Below, piece by piece: positions 1 to 10,358 of a stretch of DNA of 64,000 bases. Source of the stretch: Schistosoma haematobium (lineage: Eukaryota > Platyhelminthes > Trematoda > Strigeidida > Schistosomatidae); NCBI RefSeq assembly GCF_000699445.3, contig NC_067199.1, positions 29,534,402-29,598,401 on the forward strand. The letters run 5' to 3'. Positions within the stretch are counted from its first letter, which is position 1. The number at the start of each line of letters is the position of its first letter. The position numbers and the translations under genes were made by a program. The notes under the pieces are model-generated. The model ran no database searches. It worked only from the letters and a program-made list of their open reading frames with translations, and had not been told where the DNA came from.

Positions 1-1006
1 GATCCCAAGTTAGAGCTTTCCTCGTGATGCAGTTTGGTGATTCGTGTAGTGTATGTCCTATCCATTTCCATCGTCTTTTCCTAATTTCCTCTTCAGCTGG
101 AAGCTGGTTTGTTCTCTCCCACAATAGGCTGTTGCTGATGGTGTCCGGCCAATGGATGTTGAGTATCTTGCGTAGACAACCATTTATAAATACTTGTACC
201 TTATTGATGGTGGTTGTTGTGGTTCTCGAAGTTTCAGCTCCGTACAGTAGAACTGTCTTAACAGTCATATTGAATATTCTGACTTTTATATTGGTTGAAA
301 GTTGTTTTGAGTTCTATATGTTCTTCAATTGTAGGAATGCTGCCCTTGCTCTGCCAATCCTCACCTTTACGTCTGCTTTTGATCCTCCTCGTTTATCGAT
401 GATGCTTCCCAGGTGTGTGAAGGATCCTAGATCTTCCAGAGTTTCGCCATCAAGTGTGATTGGATTGCTGTTCTCCGTGTTGTATTTGAGGACCTTGGTT
501 TTCCCCTTGTGCATGTTGAGGCCTAGTGATGCAGAAACTGCTGCTACATTGGCTATCTTTATCTGCGTTTGTTCGTGTGTATGCGATAGGAGGGCTGGGT
601 CATCTGCGAAGTTCAAATCGTCTAATTGGTTTTGAGCTGTCCATTGTATGCTGTGTTTTCCCTCAGATGTCGAAGTCTTGATAATCCAGTCGAACACCAG
701 AAGAAAGAGGAAGGGAGGGAGTATACAGCCTTGTCTGACTCCGGTTCTTACTCGGAATGCATCTGTCATCTGTCCTCCATACACGACCTTGCACTGTAGT
801 CCGTCGTATGAGTTCCGGATAATGTTGACAGTCTTCTCAAGAACTCCATGGTGTCGGAGAAGTTTCCATAACGTTCTCCTATCTACACTCCGCCTGTAGA
901 TCTTCTAGAGTTACTGCCTGTCCCAAGCCCGGTTATAGGAGGAGGGTTGGGCATGGGGTGAGCGACTACATCTCGTAGAAAAATAACTCGCTAAAAAAAC
1001 GCTAAC
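1..1006 (-). mobile_element. SR2-like RTE non-LTR retrotransposon fragment, internally deleted
   Basis: On the minus strand, 314-896 encodes part of a reverse transcriptase: SVDRRTLWKLLRHHGVLEKT, then GVRQGCILPPFLF, then the catalytic block LNFADDPALLSHTHEQTQIK (FADD for YxDD), then LNMHKGKTKVLKYN. Beyond an in-frame TAG at about 311-313, where family members appear to have Trp, it continues [19 protein letters not shown] and [12 protein letters not shown] toward the C-terminus, and runs off the left edge. At 895-1006 a different module of the same family (HPMPNPPPITGLGQAVTLEDL) is joined directly to SVDRRTLW. The part of the ORF in between is missing, so this copy is internally deleted. RTE/SR2 assignment rests on the RT and RRWKWIGH motifs; the exact family name is inferred. 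Confidence 0.88.
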
Positions 1007-1496
1007 CAGAGAAAATAATTCAAATCATTTCAGTGTTTAGCTAGACAAATTTTGTCCCTACATAAAATATCATGAAATGAGAAAAATAAAAGCATGAAAA
1101 AACCAAGACAAGATAATAACACAAGAAACTACTGACTGTTTATGTGATTTGTATTGCACCACAAAGCTTTTTCCGAAAACTGAAGATCTTAAATGATGGA
1201 ATTGATTTAGAAATGCATTCATTCTTTAACTTTTTCCAAATCATAAACTATCCATTAACGTTTAATAATTTTATTTTCTAAATAATTATATGTCTTATCT
1301 AGTTCAGTTCAGAGAGTGACTTTTTTCATATGTTAATAAAAAGTTCAAACTCCCGAAATGATTGTATTTTGTGACTAAATGGCACATTAACTTGTTTTTC
1401 TGATCTTGTTTTACTCTGTTATCTGCCGACTGACAATACAATGATTTGGTTGTTTAATTTAGATATTCTCCACATTTTTGGAAAAAAAACCCAGCT

Positions 1497-1957
1497 GAGT
1501 ACAAATTCATTTTTGTATTCAGTGTTTGGATTTTCCCGTTGATGTTTAGGACTGCAATTGATCAGTCGCTGTTTCGCAGATTTGGACCCTGTGAGGTTTG
1601 CCTAGATACGGTTTTAGATCACAGGCATTCTAGGCAGAGATGGATAGTAGCTAGCAGTGGGATCCAAGACGCGTGTTTCGTCCAACCTAGTGTCTACTGA
1701 ACTCAGTTGTTAAGTGTATAACGTGATGTCGTTTGAAAAGAACGTTATTTAGTTCGAGTAACGGAGTGAACACCAACTCTGGGATACAGGTACATCCAGC
1801 TGACGAGTCCCAAATAAGACGTAACACACTTCCCGAATTCCACTGCTAGCCACCATCCGTCTCTGCTTATAATTATTTTATTTATTTTAATCAAACAAAC
1901 AAAAGTATTGTTCTCTACTCAGTTCTATAGTACACATCCTACATCATATTCACTGTC
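1497..1957 (+). mobile_element. SM-alpha-type hammerhead repeat, copy 1
   Basis: This 461-bp copy is alignable end to end with the reverse complement of 27931-28372. Shared landmarks are ttcatttttgtatt, gttgatgtttaggactgc, gatacggttttagatcac, gcagagatggatagtagcta, ccaccatccgtctctgctta, aatcaaacaaacaaaagtat and actcagttctatagtacaca. It contains an antisense half-hammerhead at about 1650-1700 and a sense hammerhead at 1792-1845. The core type (ccagctgacgagtcccaaat) is the SM-alpha form known from schistosomes. It is distinct from the tRNA-like SINE above. Confidence 0.8.
1792..1845 (+). ncRNA. Decayed hammerhead ribozyme (SM-alpha type)
   Basis: CTGACGA at 1800-1806 is permitted (CUGANGA) and stem II gtcccaaataagac nearly pairs. 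However GAAA has become GTAA at 1821-1824 and the cleavage triplet is lost (ttc region). Predicted inactive. Confidence 0.6.
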
Positions 1958-2368
1958 TTATTTTCTTATAATGTATTAATCAAGTATTATCCTAACGGAT
2001 ATTATGAACACAAATAATATAAAATCACTTTTAATAAAAGTTTCACTGTTAGCTACCATTATCTCAGTATAAATTGACTAAAACCTGACTACAGAAATGA
2101 GAACCTCTATATTTCAAATTACGGAACCGAATTTAATTTATTTACCGTGAGGACTGAGATTCTTAGTTTCAATTCTTGTTAAAGTCAATAGTTGTGCATT
2201 TCTAATGTTAGTTTTATAGAAATTCTAACTAAATTCTAGACAGTAATATATTCTTTCTTTAAAATTTGAGTGCAAAGTTGAAATAATATTAGCCATTCGT
2301 CTACTGTCTAACTAACAACATACATCGATGTTATTTATCAACATAAAACAACAGGCTAAATTGCTTAC

Positions 2369-2586
2369 CTTCATCATTTTCTTGACAGAATAGGCTAATG
2401 AAATAGTTACAGCTAATGGAAGTCCTTCGGGCACAGCAACCACAAGTACTGTTACACCAATAATAATAAACTGTACAAATTGATGTAAATGTCTGCCTGT
2501 ATCCCAGTGTTCTTTGTTAAAATAAAATGTAGTGACAGAAAATTTTACAATTAATATTATTACTGTTAAACTAGCCACAACGGTAC
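2369..2586 (-). CDS. PMCA: PMCA internal exon: TM3, extracellular loop and TM4 (PEGLPLAVT)
   Basis: This 218-bp exon has acceptor tttaaag|GTACCG and donor AAG|gtaagc, entering in phase 1 and leaving in phase 0. It encodes a hydrophobic helix [17 protein letters not shown] (TM3), a short extracellular loop with [10 protein letters not shown], and then [20 protein letters not shown] and [14 protein letters not shown]. The second helix is TM4, with the PEGL motif whose unwound backbone and glutamate coordinate the single transported Ca2+ in PMCAs. The SVKKMMK end is where PMCA sequence normally continues DNNLVRHLDACETMG and, after it, the DKTGT phosphorylation site. That exon must lie left of position 1, because no matching frame is present in 1-2368. 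The loop is shorter than in human PMCAs and differs in sequence. Identification as PMCA rather than SERCA rests on the exact TM4 block and the preceding linker. Confidence 0.96.
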
Positions 2587-5355
2587 CTTTAAAGGAAAAA
2601 AATAAAGGGTAATTAATAATTTTGATTAAATTATCGAAAAAAATTAGTGAACAGTTCGAATTAAAACGATCAACATTTAAAAAAATAATGAATCGGAATT
2701 CACGGATTATTTGATCTCTAATCAATCGTTAACATTAAAAAACTTGAGGGGTTTGGTTTTTAATTTACTTCAAGTAAAAACGAAATATAAATAATCTTAT
2801 TGGTCTAGTTTTTTCACTCAAATACTAGGAAAAAATACGTTCAAATAAATGGAAAGATAGTCAGTTCATCGAACGGTTTATCAAGTAATGGTAGTCAAAT
2901 ACATAGGCTTATTTCATTCCACTTTTATTGTGGATTCTTAGATCTCTAATCATTTACTTCTTCAATAGAAAACGATTTTTTCCTTTTTTTCCATTACTTT
3001 CTATCACCTACTAACAAGTAGTAAAGCTAATTGGTTAATGATTCCATTCACAACACCATTATCAGCTTAACTTCAATCTTTTGCTCATAATATATCATCC
3101 ATATTTGAACCATGCGGCATAAACGTTTTGCATTTTAGTAGATTGAAGCTATAGGTTCATTAAACATCTATTAATGACTGGAGCCAGGTTATCAAGTTTT
3201 AAATCTAAATAGATTTCTACCTACCAAGTTTTAAAATAATTACTAATCAGTCTGGTAAACAGTATTTTTAACTTAAGATGTCTGGGTGAAATCACAAATA
3301 GCGTATTTCATATTTGTTGATGGTCCGAAAGTTTCAGGCTCATTTAAGACAACGTAACAAGTGTTCACACATGAGAAAAATCACGAATGTTTTGCTTCTG
3401 TCTTTTAAAAAGATCACTATTATAAGAATCACACTTGTTCAAAAGAGTTCAAGGGAGAAAATGAACCGATAACTAATGATGAATAACATGATTTCACTAA
3501 GAAAATCATAAATCTTACTCTATTCAAGCTCTGATTTTTACCAAATGATAGATTATTCACTTAATTAATAAAATCATAGAGTAAATACAGTTTGCTAGAA
3601 GTGTTTAAAAACAGCAAGTTTGTATTCCAATTCAATGAAATTATGATCCCTTTCTGCTAGATTAAGCCTTATTTTGTTTAAAAATAGGGTAATCAATCAT
3701 TTAGATTTATTTATATATACCGAACAGCTTTAAGATTGTATATCAGAACTGGACGAACTAGTTTATCTATACTTGCAATGCTAGTTAATAACAGAAATTC
3801 TGGAAAACAAAATGTTTAAATATCATATGAAGTTATGTTTTATAACTCTTACTGACTTTGTCAATCAAATTAAAGTTAACTGATATGTGCACAGTATGAA
3901 CGAAGTTTGTCTAAAGTCTAATTTATATATAAAATTAATTTTTTGTTTATTTAACATATTTATTAGACCTATTTATTACTATTGGATATACATTTGACTG
4001 CCATTCACGTAATTACTTCATTATTTATCAAGAAAAGAAGAAAAGGATAAACATTTGGATGAAATTTTAAGTAGGCGATTTATTTAGCTTTATGACATAA
4101 CAGTTGTCTGTGTGTATAAAATCATATATAATTTTAGTTTACTTCAGTGTAGATAAGAAAAATATTGAGCTGGGATAATCTAACAAACCGAAAAGATTAA
4201 TCAGGATATTTATATTTCTACATGTCTTGTGCATAATAATCCCTTTTGAAGTTTGTTATCATTAAGTAAAGTAAATAAGTGACTGTTAGGAATAATCAAT
4301 CGACTAGTAAACAATTTTTGTCTTATTTTATACGTCTATCATTGAGTAGTAATTCTATAGATAAAATAAATATGAATATCAGTATGAGGATTTTTAGAAA
4401 TTGTAGCATTTTTACAGTTGAATTCACGAATCAATATAAGCTAGACCACTATTCAAATCTGGAATTGTGAGATATCTCAGCAGTGTATATACATGATCCT
4501 GCACGCGGGACTCAAACCCATGATCCGAGTGCTTAACCTCTAAACCACTGAGATGGCATCGAACGGTGAAAATACTACAATCTGCACAAACCCCCATACT
4601 GATAATATTCATGTGCTTACTAGTGACTACCTTCAAGACGGAACTCCTGGAGATCTAGTGAGAAGCCATGACCAGTGCATCCAGGTTTTAAATAGTGGTC
4701 TAGCTTAGATCAACTCGTCGATGAAAATACGAATGTACTCAGTTCAGTTTGACAATTGTAACTTACTAAATGCTTATATTAAAAGCCAAAATTGATGAAG
4801 TAGTATTCCATATCCGTGAAAATCATAGTTAAAATAAAGTGATCTCTTTTTATTCCCATCTTGTCCAGTTGAATAGACTTGATTTTTTAAAAAATTCATT
4901 AGTGAACATCTGACCTTTATTTTGTGCTTCCATACTATAAAAATTGGTAATTATTAAGTTGGAATGAATTATACCGCCTGTTGTTTTTCGATTAATAGCA
5001 AATGCTTCTTTGTTCTTGAACGAAATAGGAGATTGTTATTGGTAATTTCACTAAGTATGGAGACACGATGATAGCTTATCAGATATATTAAGCGCTTTAG
5101 TGATGCTGAAAATGATATTTAAGAAACAGTACGCTTTGTAATATATCCTGAAGCTATATCTGCCAGTGGTGATCGACAAATGATAGACAAAATATCTATG
5201 ATCTTTTTAGAATACACATACTCTGGATTCATTTTCCCATGAAATTACAATAGATTATATTTTAGGATTGTACAAATAAAGTAGAATACCTCTTTGAAAC
5301 CTAACAAGTTTTATTGATCATTAGTTAAGATACATTGCAAAGTTATTTAACTTAC
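2587..5355 (-). other. PMCA intron, 2,769 bp
   Basis: Lies between exons 5356-5571 and 2369-2586 with GT-AG ends. The only recognisable content is a composite hammerhead-SINE cluster at 4424-4725. The stretches 2590-4420 and 4730-5350 are AT-rich and show no coding frame or repeat I recognise. Confidence 0.85.
4424..4725. mobile_element. Composite hammerhead SINE cluster, two copies in opposite orientation
   Basis: 4424-4562 is a minus-strand copy: head gatgccatctcagtggttta, B-box-like gtttgagtcccg, and a collapsed hammerhead (ctgctgagatatctcacaat). 4563-4725 is plus-strand: tail caatctgcacaaaccccc, 5' piece cactagtgac-like, agtgagaagccatgaccagt, then the end of a hammerhead tail gcatccaggttttaaatagtg. 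The spurious frames 4279-4470 and 4424-4636 fall here. Confidence 0.75.
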
Positions 5356-5571
5356 CCAGTTGTCCAATTAAGCTGGCTAAACGAGTTAACTTCGCTTGAA
5401 GCACTGAATACTTTTTCTTTCTTCGTTTACGACCTTTAGGTGCATCACTGCTATCTTCAGTAGCCTCTGCATCTCCACTACCTAAACTGTTACGCTGATT
5501 TAAATTATCATGTTGATGATTTTCAATACGACCACCTGTGGCTGCCGATTTATTTTTACCTGGTCCCACAA
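5356..5571 (-). CDS. PMCA: PMCA internal exon: variable linker and basic pre-TM3 region
   Basis: This 216-bp exon has acceptor tctag|TTGTGG and donor CTGG|gtaagt, with phase 1 at both ends. It begins VVGPGKNKSAATGG, runs through an Asn/Gln/His- and acidic-rich stretch (NLNQRNSLGSGDAEATEDSS), then a polybasic run GRKRRKKK, and ends YSVLQAKLTRLASLIGQLG. The last part aligns with the vertebrate PMCA segment KSVLQGKLTKLAVQIGKAG just before TM3. The preceding basic cluster corresponds to the acidic-phospholipid-binding region, which in PMCAs contributes to lipid and calmodulin regulation. The first 40 or so residues have no counterpart I recognise. The exon is symmetric (1-1), so skipping it would keep frame but remove the helix leading into TM3; use of an alternative acceptor for the linker part seems more plausible than skipping. 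The start at 5571 is set by the splice site and by frame continuity with GTSEG|V. Confidence 0.92.
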
Positions 5572-6358
5572 CTAGAATATAACCAAAAAAGAAGTAGAAT
5601 AATTAGTCATTAATAATAACGTTTCTTACTCAATATATATTGCACACGCTTTTTGACTAAGAAGTTTGTAAAGTAAGACACATTCCAATAATTCTCTTGA
5701 TTTCAATTCGACTTAAATAAAAATTCAAAACTAACTGTAGTATTTAACAAGCTGGTTTTTTATAAATATCCTGTATCTTTGGTAGGGAGTTGATTCGTCT
5801 GAATCAGTAAGAACTAAAGGAAACTGAAAAGTTAAATTTTTTTTATCTCCGAAGTACTTAGCTTAATACTTAAAAACATATTCAAATAACAGCTCATAGT
5901 TTCATATAATTACTAGACAAAATTGATTGACATTGGATCACATAGAACTATAATTATTATATAACTACATACTGTAAAACACACTTTTAGTAGATATGCT
6001 AACGTTCGTTATCATTAACTGATTTTCTAGTGCACCTCTGTCATTTGTATCTGACAGAAGCATGCAATATAACATTCAAAGTAAAACGTTCATGAATGCA
6101 GTTTCTATCCTTTATGAACATGGGTCAAATGATCATAGAAATTGATGTTTGCCTAAATTATCTTCGACATTTGTTAACTAGTGTAAACTCTAAAAATAAA
6201 TAAACATTAACAATCATTAAAGTATGAATTTTTATTACAAAGTTAAGCTAATAGTTAGTATGTTTGACTCTATTCTAGCCTTCTAATTCCAACAGTAAAG
6301 TAAAAAAAATACGACTGAATTAAAGAACAATGTCAAACATATTCCTTTCGTAATATTT

Positions 6359-6361
<3 letters not shown>

Positions 6362-6402
<41 letters not shown>
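6362..6402. repeat. (TA)n tract
   Basis: About 40 bp of alternating TA, ending in cgataaag. Confidence 0.95.
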
Positions 6403-6405
<3 letters not shown>

Positions 6406-7582
6406 AAAGTGAAAACCCCTATACAATGAAAGACAGTTAATAGAATATTTACATTCTTATTGGGGTTTGTTTAAAACACTAAACGCTAATCTTGAACTTT
6501 GCGTGTCTAAAGTGTACCAGTTATTCCATTACAATATAAATGAGAAATAGACTTTTGTATCTGTTTTAGCAAACTATAAATGCGAGTAGATATTTTACTA
6601 GCGTTGAATATAGGCACAAAATATACAATCTTGAAAAATATAATTTGAGATCAGTGGTTAAAATGAATGATAGGTATATTATATTCAGTTATATCGGTTT
6701 ATTTAGAACGTTTTTGAATAGAGAGTTCTTCTTTTTACTAAATTGTGAAGTAATTATGTGTTTCATACCAACTGACAGCAAATAGATCTATTGTACATAA
6801 TGAACATAGATATAAATAATTCGAACGGCAGTGTTTTCTAGCATATTTATAAACCTACAAACAAAGATTATCTTTAATTACGATGAAAAAAAGCCTAATC
6901 TAATAGTTAAACATTCTGGAAGCATAACATTCAGATCATTTAGCAACGAACAGCCACATCGACACAGGCCAGCAGTTAACTAACAATGATATTCAATGTA
7001 AATGCAAAGACAAAGAAAGACAACAAAACCTATGGAGATTGCCAACCGCAAACAAGGTAAACGAAACAAACTGATATACTATTAATGGAATAGCTAGAAA
7101 GTTGATTGCTATATAAAGTAAGTCGTGATGTTGTCCATAATGATAATTGTAACTCTACATCTAAATCCCATAGCTCAGGGAATAAAACATCAAGAAAACT
7201 ATCCATTTAGACCGTGAATCTTCTCCATCATTTTACCGATTGCAGAAACATTAAACTAGTTATTGTTTAATAAATCGATATACTTAATTCTTTGTTAAAA
7301 CTATTTCTCTACAATATATTGCCCAATTCATTAGAATTCAATAAGTGACCCTAGTGTGAAGTATGAATCAAAAGGATGTTTATACAATAAAATATTTAAT
7401 TCATGTACAATTTATGATGAGAATAAATTGTATGTTAAAAAATCGCTAATATTTTGCACACAAGTGTTTTTGAGTATTTTTTTTAATTATGTTCATTCCG
7501 TACTACATTCAGTGCAACATGTTACAAATTTTTCTGCACCAAACATTTTAGAATAAAACTGTATTAGATTCAATAAAGTTGA

Positions 7583-7600
7583 ATATATATATATATATAT
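7583..7600. repeat. (AT)n tract
   Basis: 18 bp, adjacent to the RTE fragment at 7628. Confidence 0.9.
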
Positions 7601-7627
7601 AATATTTTTAAAAAAAAGGATTTAAAA

Positions 7628-7800
7628 TAAATAATTATACGGTACCATTCTTTTGAACTCTGCCTGTAGCTCTTTTAAAGTTACTGTCATTCTCAATCCC
7701 GGGTAAAAGAGGAGAGTCGGGCATCGGGTCAGCAACCCCATTCCGTAGAAAAAAAGCCTTGCTAAAAGAACACTAATCAGATTGAATAAATCATTCTTTT
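7628..7800 (-). mobile_element. RTE-family fragment (same module as 895-1006)
   Basis: Read on the minus strand this gives FFYGMGLLTRCPTLLFYPGL followed by RMTVTLKELQAEFK. It aligns base by base over about 110 nt with the module at 895-1006 (shared words such as gcctgtag, gttactg, gggcat and gtagaaaaa). No RT sequence follows, so it is an isolated fragment beside a (TA)n tract at 7583-7600. It is not an expressed host frame. Confidence 0.6.
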
Positions 7801-8484
7801 GAAGTTCAGTAACATCATACATACATATCATTATGTTTTAAATACTGTCATGTGAATTCAAACTACTACTTATTGTTTATTGCTACTATAACAACTAATT
7901 GTATGTAGCTTATGTTTTGAAAATTCCCATAGATAATCTGATTCATAGTTCAAACTAAGAAACAGTGATTATTTTTTATGTAAATGTATAATAAATACTT
8001 TATTACATTTTTTTCTTATTAACATTATCAGTAACAAATATAATTTATAGGTTACAATGAATTCAATTGATTTTAGAACAATAAATATTGTAGGATAAAG
8101 TGAATACAATGAATTTTATACACAGATTTGTAAATGAAATGTGTATTTATACGAATAAATAGTTATGCTAATCAAATGCCTATATATTGGTTCACTTTGC
8201 CGGTAAAAAGAACGATTATATATAGAAACATTCAAGTAACAGTTAATTATATCTTAAATTTTCACGCTTATTGTATTGCAATAAATTAAAAATATTTTTA
8301 TGATTATTATTTCTTTTTTTAATTTTACGAGCAAACTGAATTAATTTATGTTTATTTTTTTAAAAAATAAAATACATTTGTAAACAAAAAGAAACAATAA
8401 TAATTCACATATTGCTTAGAAAATTATTGCGTTCTTTATTTTTTTTTGAAAATTTATGGCTTATAAGATAAAATGAGCTCACTT

Positions 8485-8743
8485 AATATTACTAGTATAA
8501 GGGTTGTGGAGATTATTAAGCTTTTGATTGAGAACATGAACCGACTGATGTTAGATTACCTTCGGAAGCCTGAAAGCACTGGACGGCCGTTTCGTCCTAT
8601 TGTGGGACTCCTCAGCAGTGCGCATCCACGATCCCGCTCGCGGGATTCAAACCCGGGACCTTTGGTCTCGCGCGCGAATGCTTAACATACTGGACCACTG
8701 AGCTGGCATCCAGTAGTGGTAGTGTCTAACATCAACCAATCCA
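8485..8743 (-). mobile_element. tRNA-like hammerhead SINE unit, intact ribozyme
   Basis: The minus-strand unit reads ttggttgatgttagacacta, then gatgccagctcagtggtcca (A box GGCTCAGTGG-like), a B-box-like gggtttgaatcc, a gagcgggatcgtggatg linker, a hammerhead at 8621-8576, and a tail ending in ctccacaaccc at about 8502. The A and B boxes would drive Pol III transcription from inside the unit. It is among the best preserved copies in the window. It also explains the short plus-strand open frame at 8473-8685. Confidence 0.88.
8576..8621 (-). ncRNA. Intact hammerhead ribozyme motif
   Basis: In RNA sense the motif is stem I arm GCACTG, core CTGAGGA (fits CUGANGA), stem II GTCC...GGAC with loop CACAATA, core GAAA, a minimal palindromic stem III ACGGCCGT, cleavage triplet GTC, and return arm CAGTGC. 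All invariant core bases are present. Cleavage is predicted after the C of GTC, that is between 8582 and 8581 on the plus-strand numbering. The 46-nt motif is identical to that at 56404-56449. Confidence 0.88.
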
Positions 8744-8934
8744 CTTAATATTATTATTTTACAGTAAAATTTTACTTAAGTAATTGTATTGAATTGAGGT
8801 GGGTTATTTTTGCTTAAAAGTTTAATGATTTAATTATTTTTCACATTATCTGTCGAGAAACTTAAATTAATTATTGATTTGCCAACAAAAAAATTTAACT
8901 CTTGATATTAAATCGGTAACAGTTATTCACAACA

Positions 8935-9165
8935 AGAGATGTATGAGGATTGTGCAGTATTAAGTATTGATTGAAGTAAAACATTGAAATTGTTGGATGC
9001 CGAATCATTGATCTCGTGGTTGTATCGTCGCAAAAGACTTCGGATCAAATCTCTGATAGGATTTTGGATGTGCACTGTTGAAGAGTTGCATGCTAAGACA
9101 AAATGGCAATCCAGTAATTACAGGTTTTCAACGATCATCAAGCTAAGATCAGTCTATGTTTTAAA
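8935..9165 (+). mobile_element. Old degenerate hammerhead SINE copy
   Basis: The order of landmarks is kept with many substitutions: attgttggatgccgaatcat, then gatcaaatctctgatagg at the B-box position, ggatgtgcactgttgaagag at the hammerhead entry, and acaggttttcaacgatcatc at the tail. It explains the open frame at 8984-9292. Confidence 0.6.
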
Positions 9166-9814
9166 TTATGAAAATTATTATTTGCTAATATTGTCCATAA
9201 GCTGTTCAGCTGTACATGATGTAAACAGTTATCCATGCAGAATAGCTGAGATAATTATGACGAGATATAGATATTTAATCGCTTCACGCTGAATAGTGAA
9301 AGGTCATTATAGTCACTGCGAAATCAAATATACTTATTTTATTAGGTAAATATGAAATTCTGCACGGTGCTTCTTTTATTAAGCATTGCATGACACCGGT
9401 ACTATGACTGATATAAAGTCACAAACTGTAGATTAAAACGTTAAGTTAATTTGATTCAGTAAAAAACACATAGGTCAATGTTGTCCTTAATTTTGAGTTC
9501 ACGTTAATCGTATTATAAAACTCATGGTAACAAAAAAATAATAAAATATCGATGGATTTTCAATGGTCGATGTGAAAAAATAATACATTTCGAAATTCGA
9601 TCAATACGTATGTTTCATACTTGATAAGATAAATGTGTCAAATAAGCGAACTCTAAATGAAAAGGAGCATACAATGTAACATTCCATCTTACTGTATAAA
9701 AATATTCAGATTACTGCGCAATTAATGTAATCTAATTGCATTCAGTTAATTTTTAGTGGCCCTTTATCTGGCTCAAGTTTGATTGTTTTTGAGTGCTATT
9801 AAAATTTACATATC

Positions 9815-10215
9815 ACCAATCCTCGTATAAAATTATCGACTTAAATCGCGTTGGCGAATAACGGAATTAAATAAGGCAAATACTTTGTGCACTCGTCGGT
9901 CGGAACAGACAATCAGAGAATTGCAGCGAATAAAGCGAAGAAAAGAGAACAAAGCGAAATGACATGCAGTGGAGATGGCGTGTGAACCAACTCTATTTAA
10001 TCAAGCACTAATCGATATTTATAGTCACACAAAGATAAGCTACAGATATGTGATCAGTAGGATGAGGTGCACACACACACTCATATGAAAAGAGTCAGCG
10101 ATGATAAGTGATTAATTAACAAGTGTCAAAAAGTGACTCAACAAAAATGGATAAATTCGCCTGTCCAGAAGCTAGAATAAGTTATATTGGCCCAACATAA
10201 TAACCAACACTATAA
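9815..10215 (+). repeat. Unnamed interspersed repeat, copy A
   Basis: It aligns with the reverse complement of 47880-48320. Shared words include caccaatcctcgtata, ggtcgga, gtgaaccaactc, tcgatatttatagtca, cctgtccagaagc and agaataa. No coding frame. Copies share sequence on both sides of a TG...CA-like border, so I could not fix the ends. Confidence 0.6.
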
Positions 10216-10338
10216 AGTAACAAGTGAAATTGGCAAGTATTTTTTTTCCGATTCAATAGTATTACTGTAATTAACTGAAACAAAAGAAATTATTAGTTAT
10301 TCAACCTAAATTTCAGCTGGAAAATTGCTTTCATCCCC

Positions 10339-10358
10339 ATATATATATATATATATAG
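10339..10358. repeat. (AT)n tract
   Basis: About 20 bp. Confidence 0.9.

Larger units (their letters stand above)
1..2368 (-). other. PMCA intron (incomplete), 3' of the TM4 exon
   Basis: Intron sequence by inference: it follows the gtaagc donor at 2363-2368 on the minus strand and no PMCA frame is seen in it. It holds an SR2-like RTE fragment (1-1006) and an SM-alpha-type hammerhead repeat (1497-1957). The intervals 1010-1495 and 1960-2365 are AT-rich with nothing I can name. Confidence 0.75.

Noticed and set aside
24..635. 203-codon plus-strand open frame
   Set aside because: It is the antisense of the RTE reverse transcriptase region, whose minus-strand translation has clear RT motifs.
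5356..5571. Start codon ATG at 5569 as a true translation start
   Set aside because: The preceding bases form a splice acceptor in phase with the upstream PMCA exon, so the ATG is only a frame artefact: on the minus strand it appears in TTGTGGGACC context, and the exon reads through.
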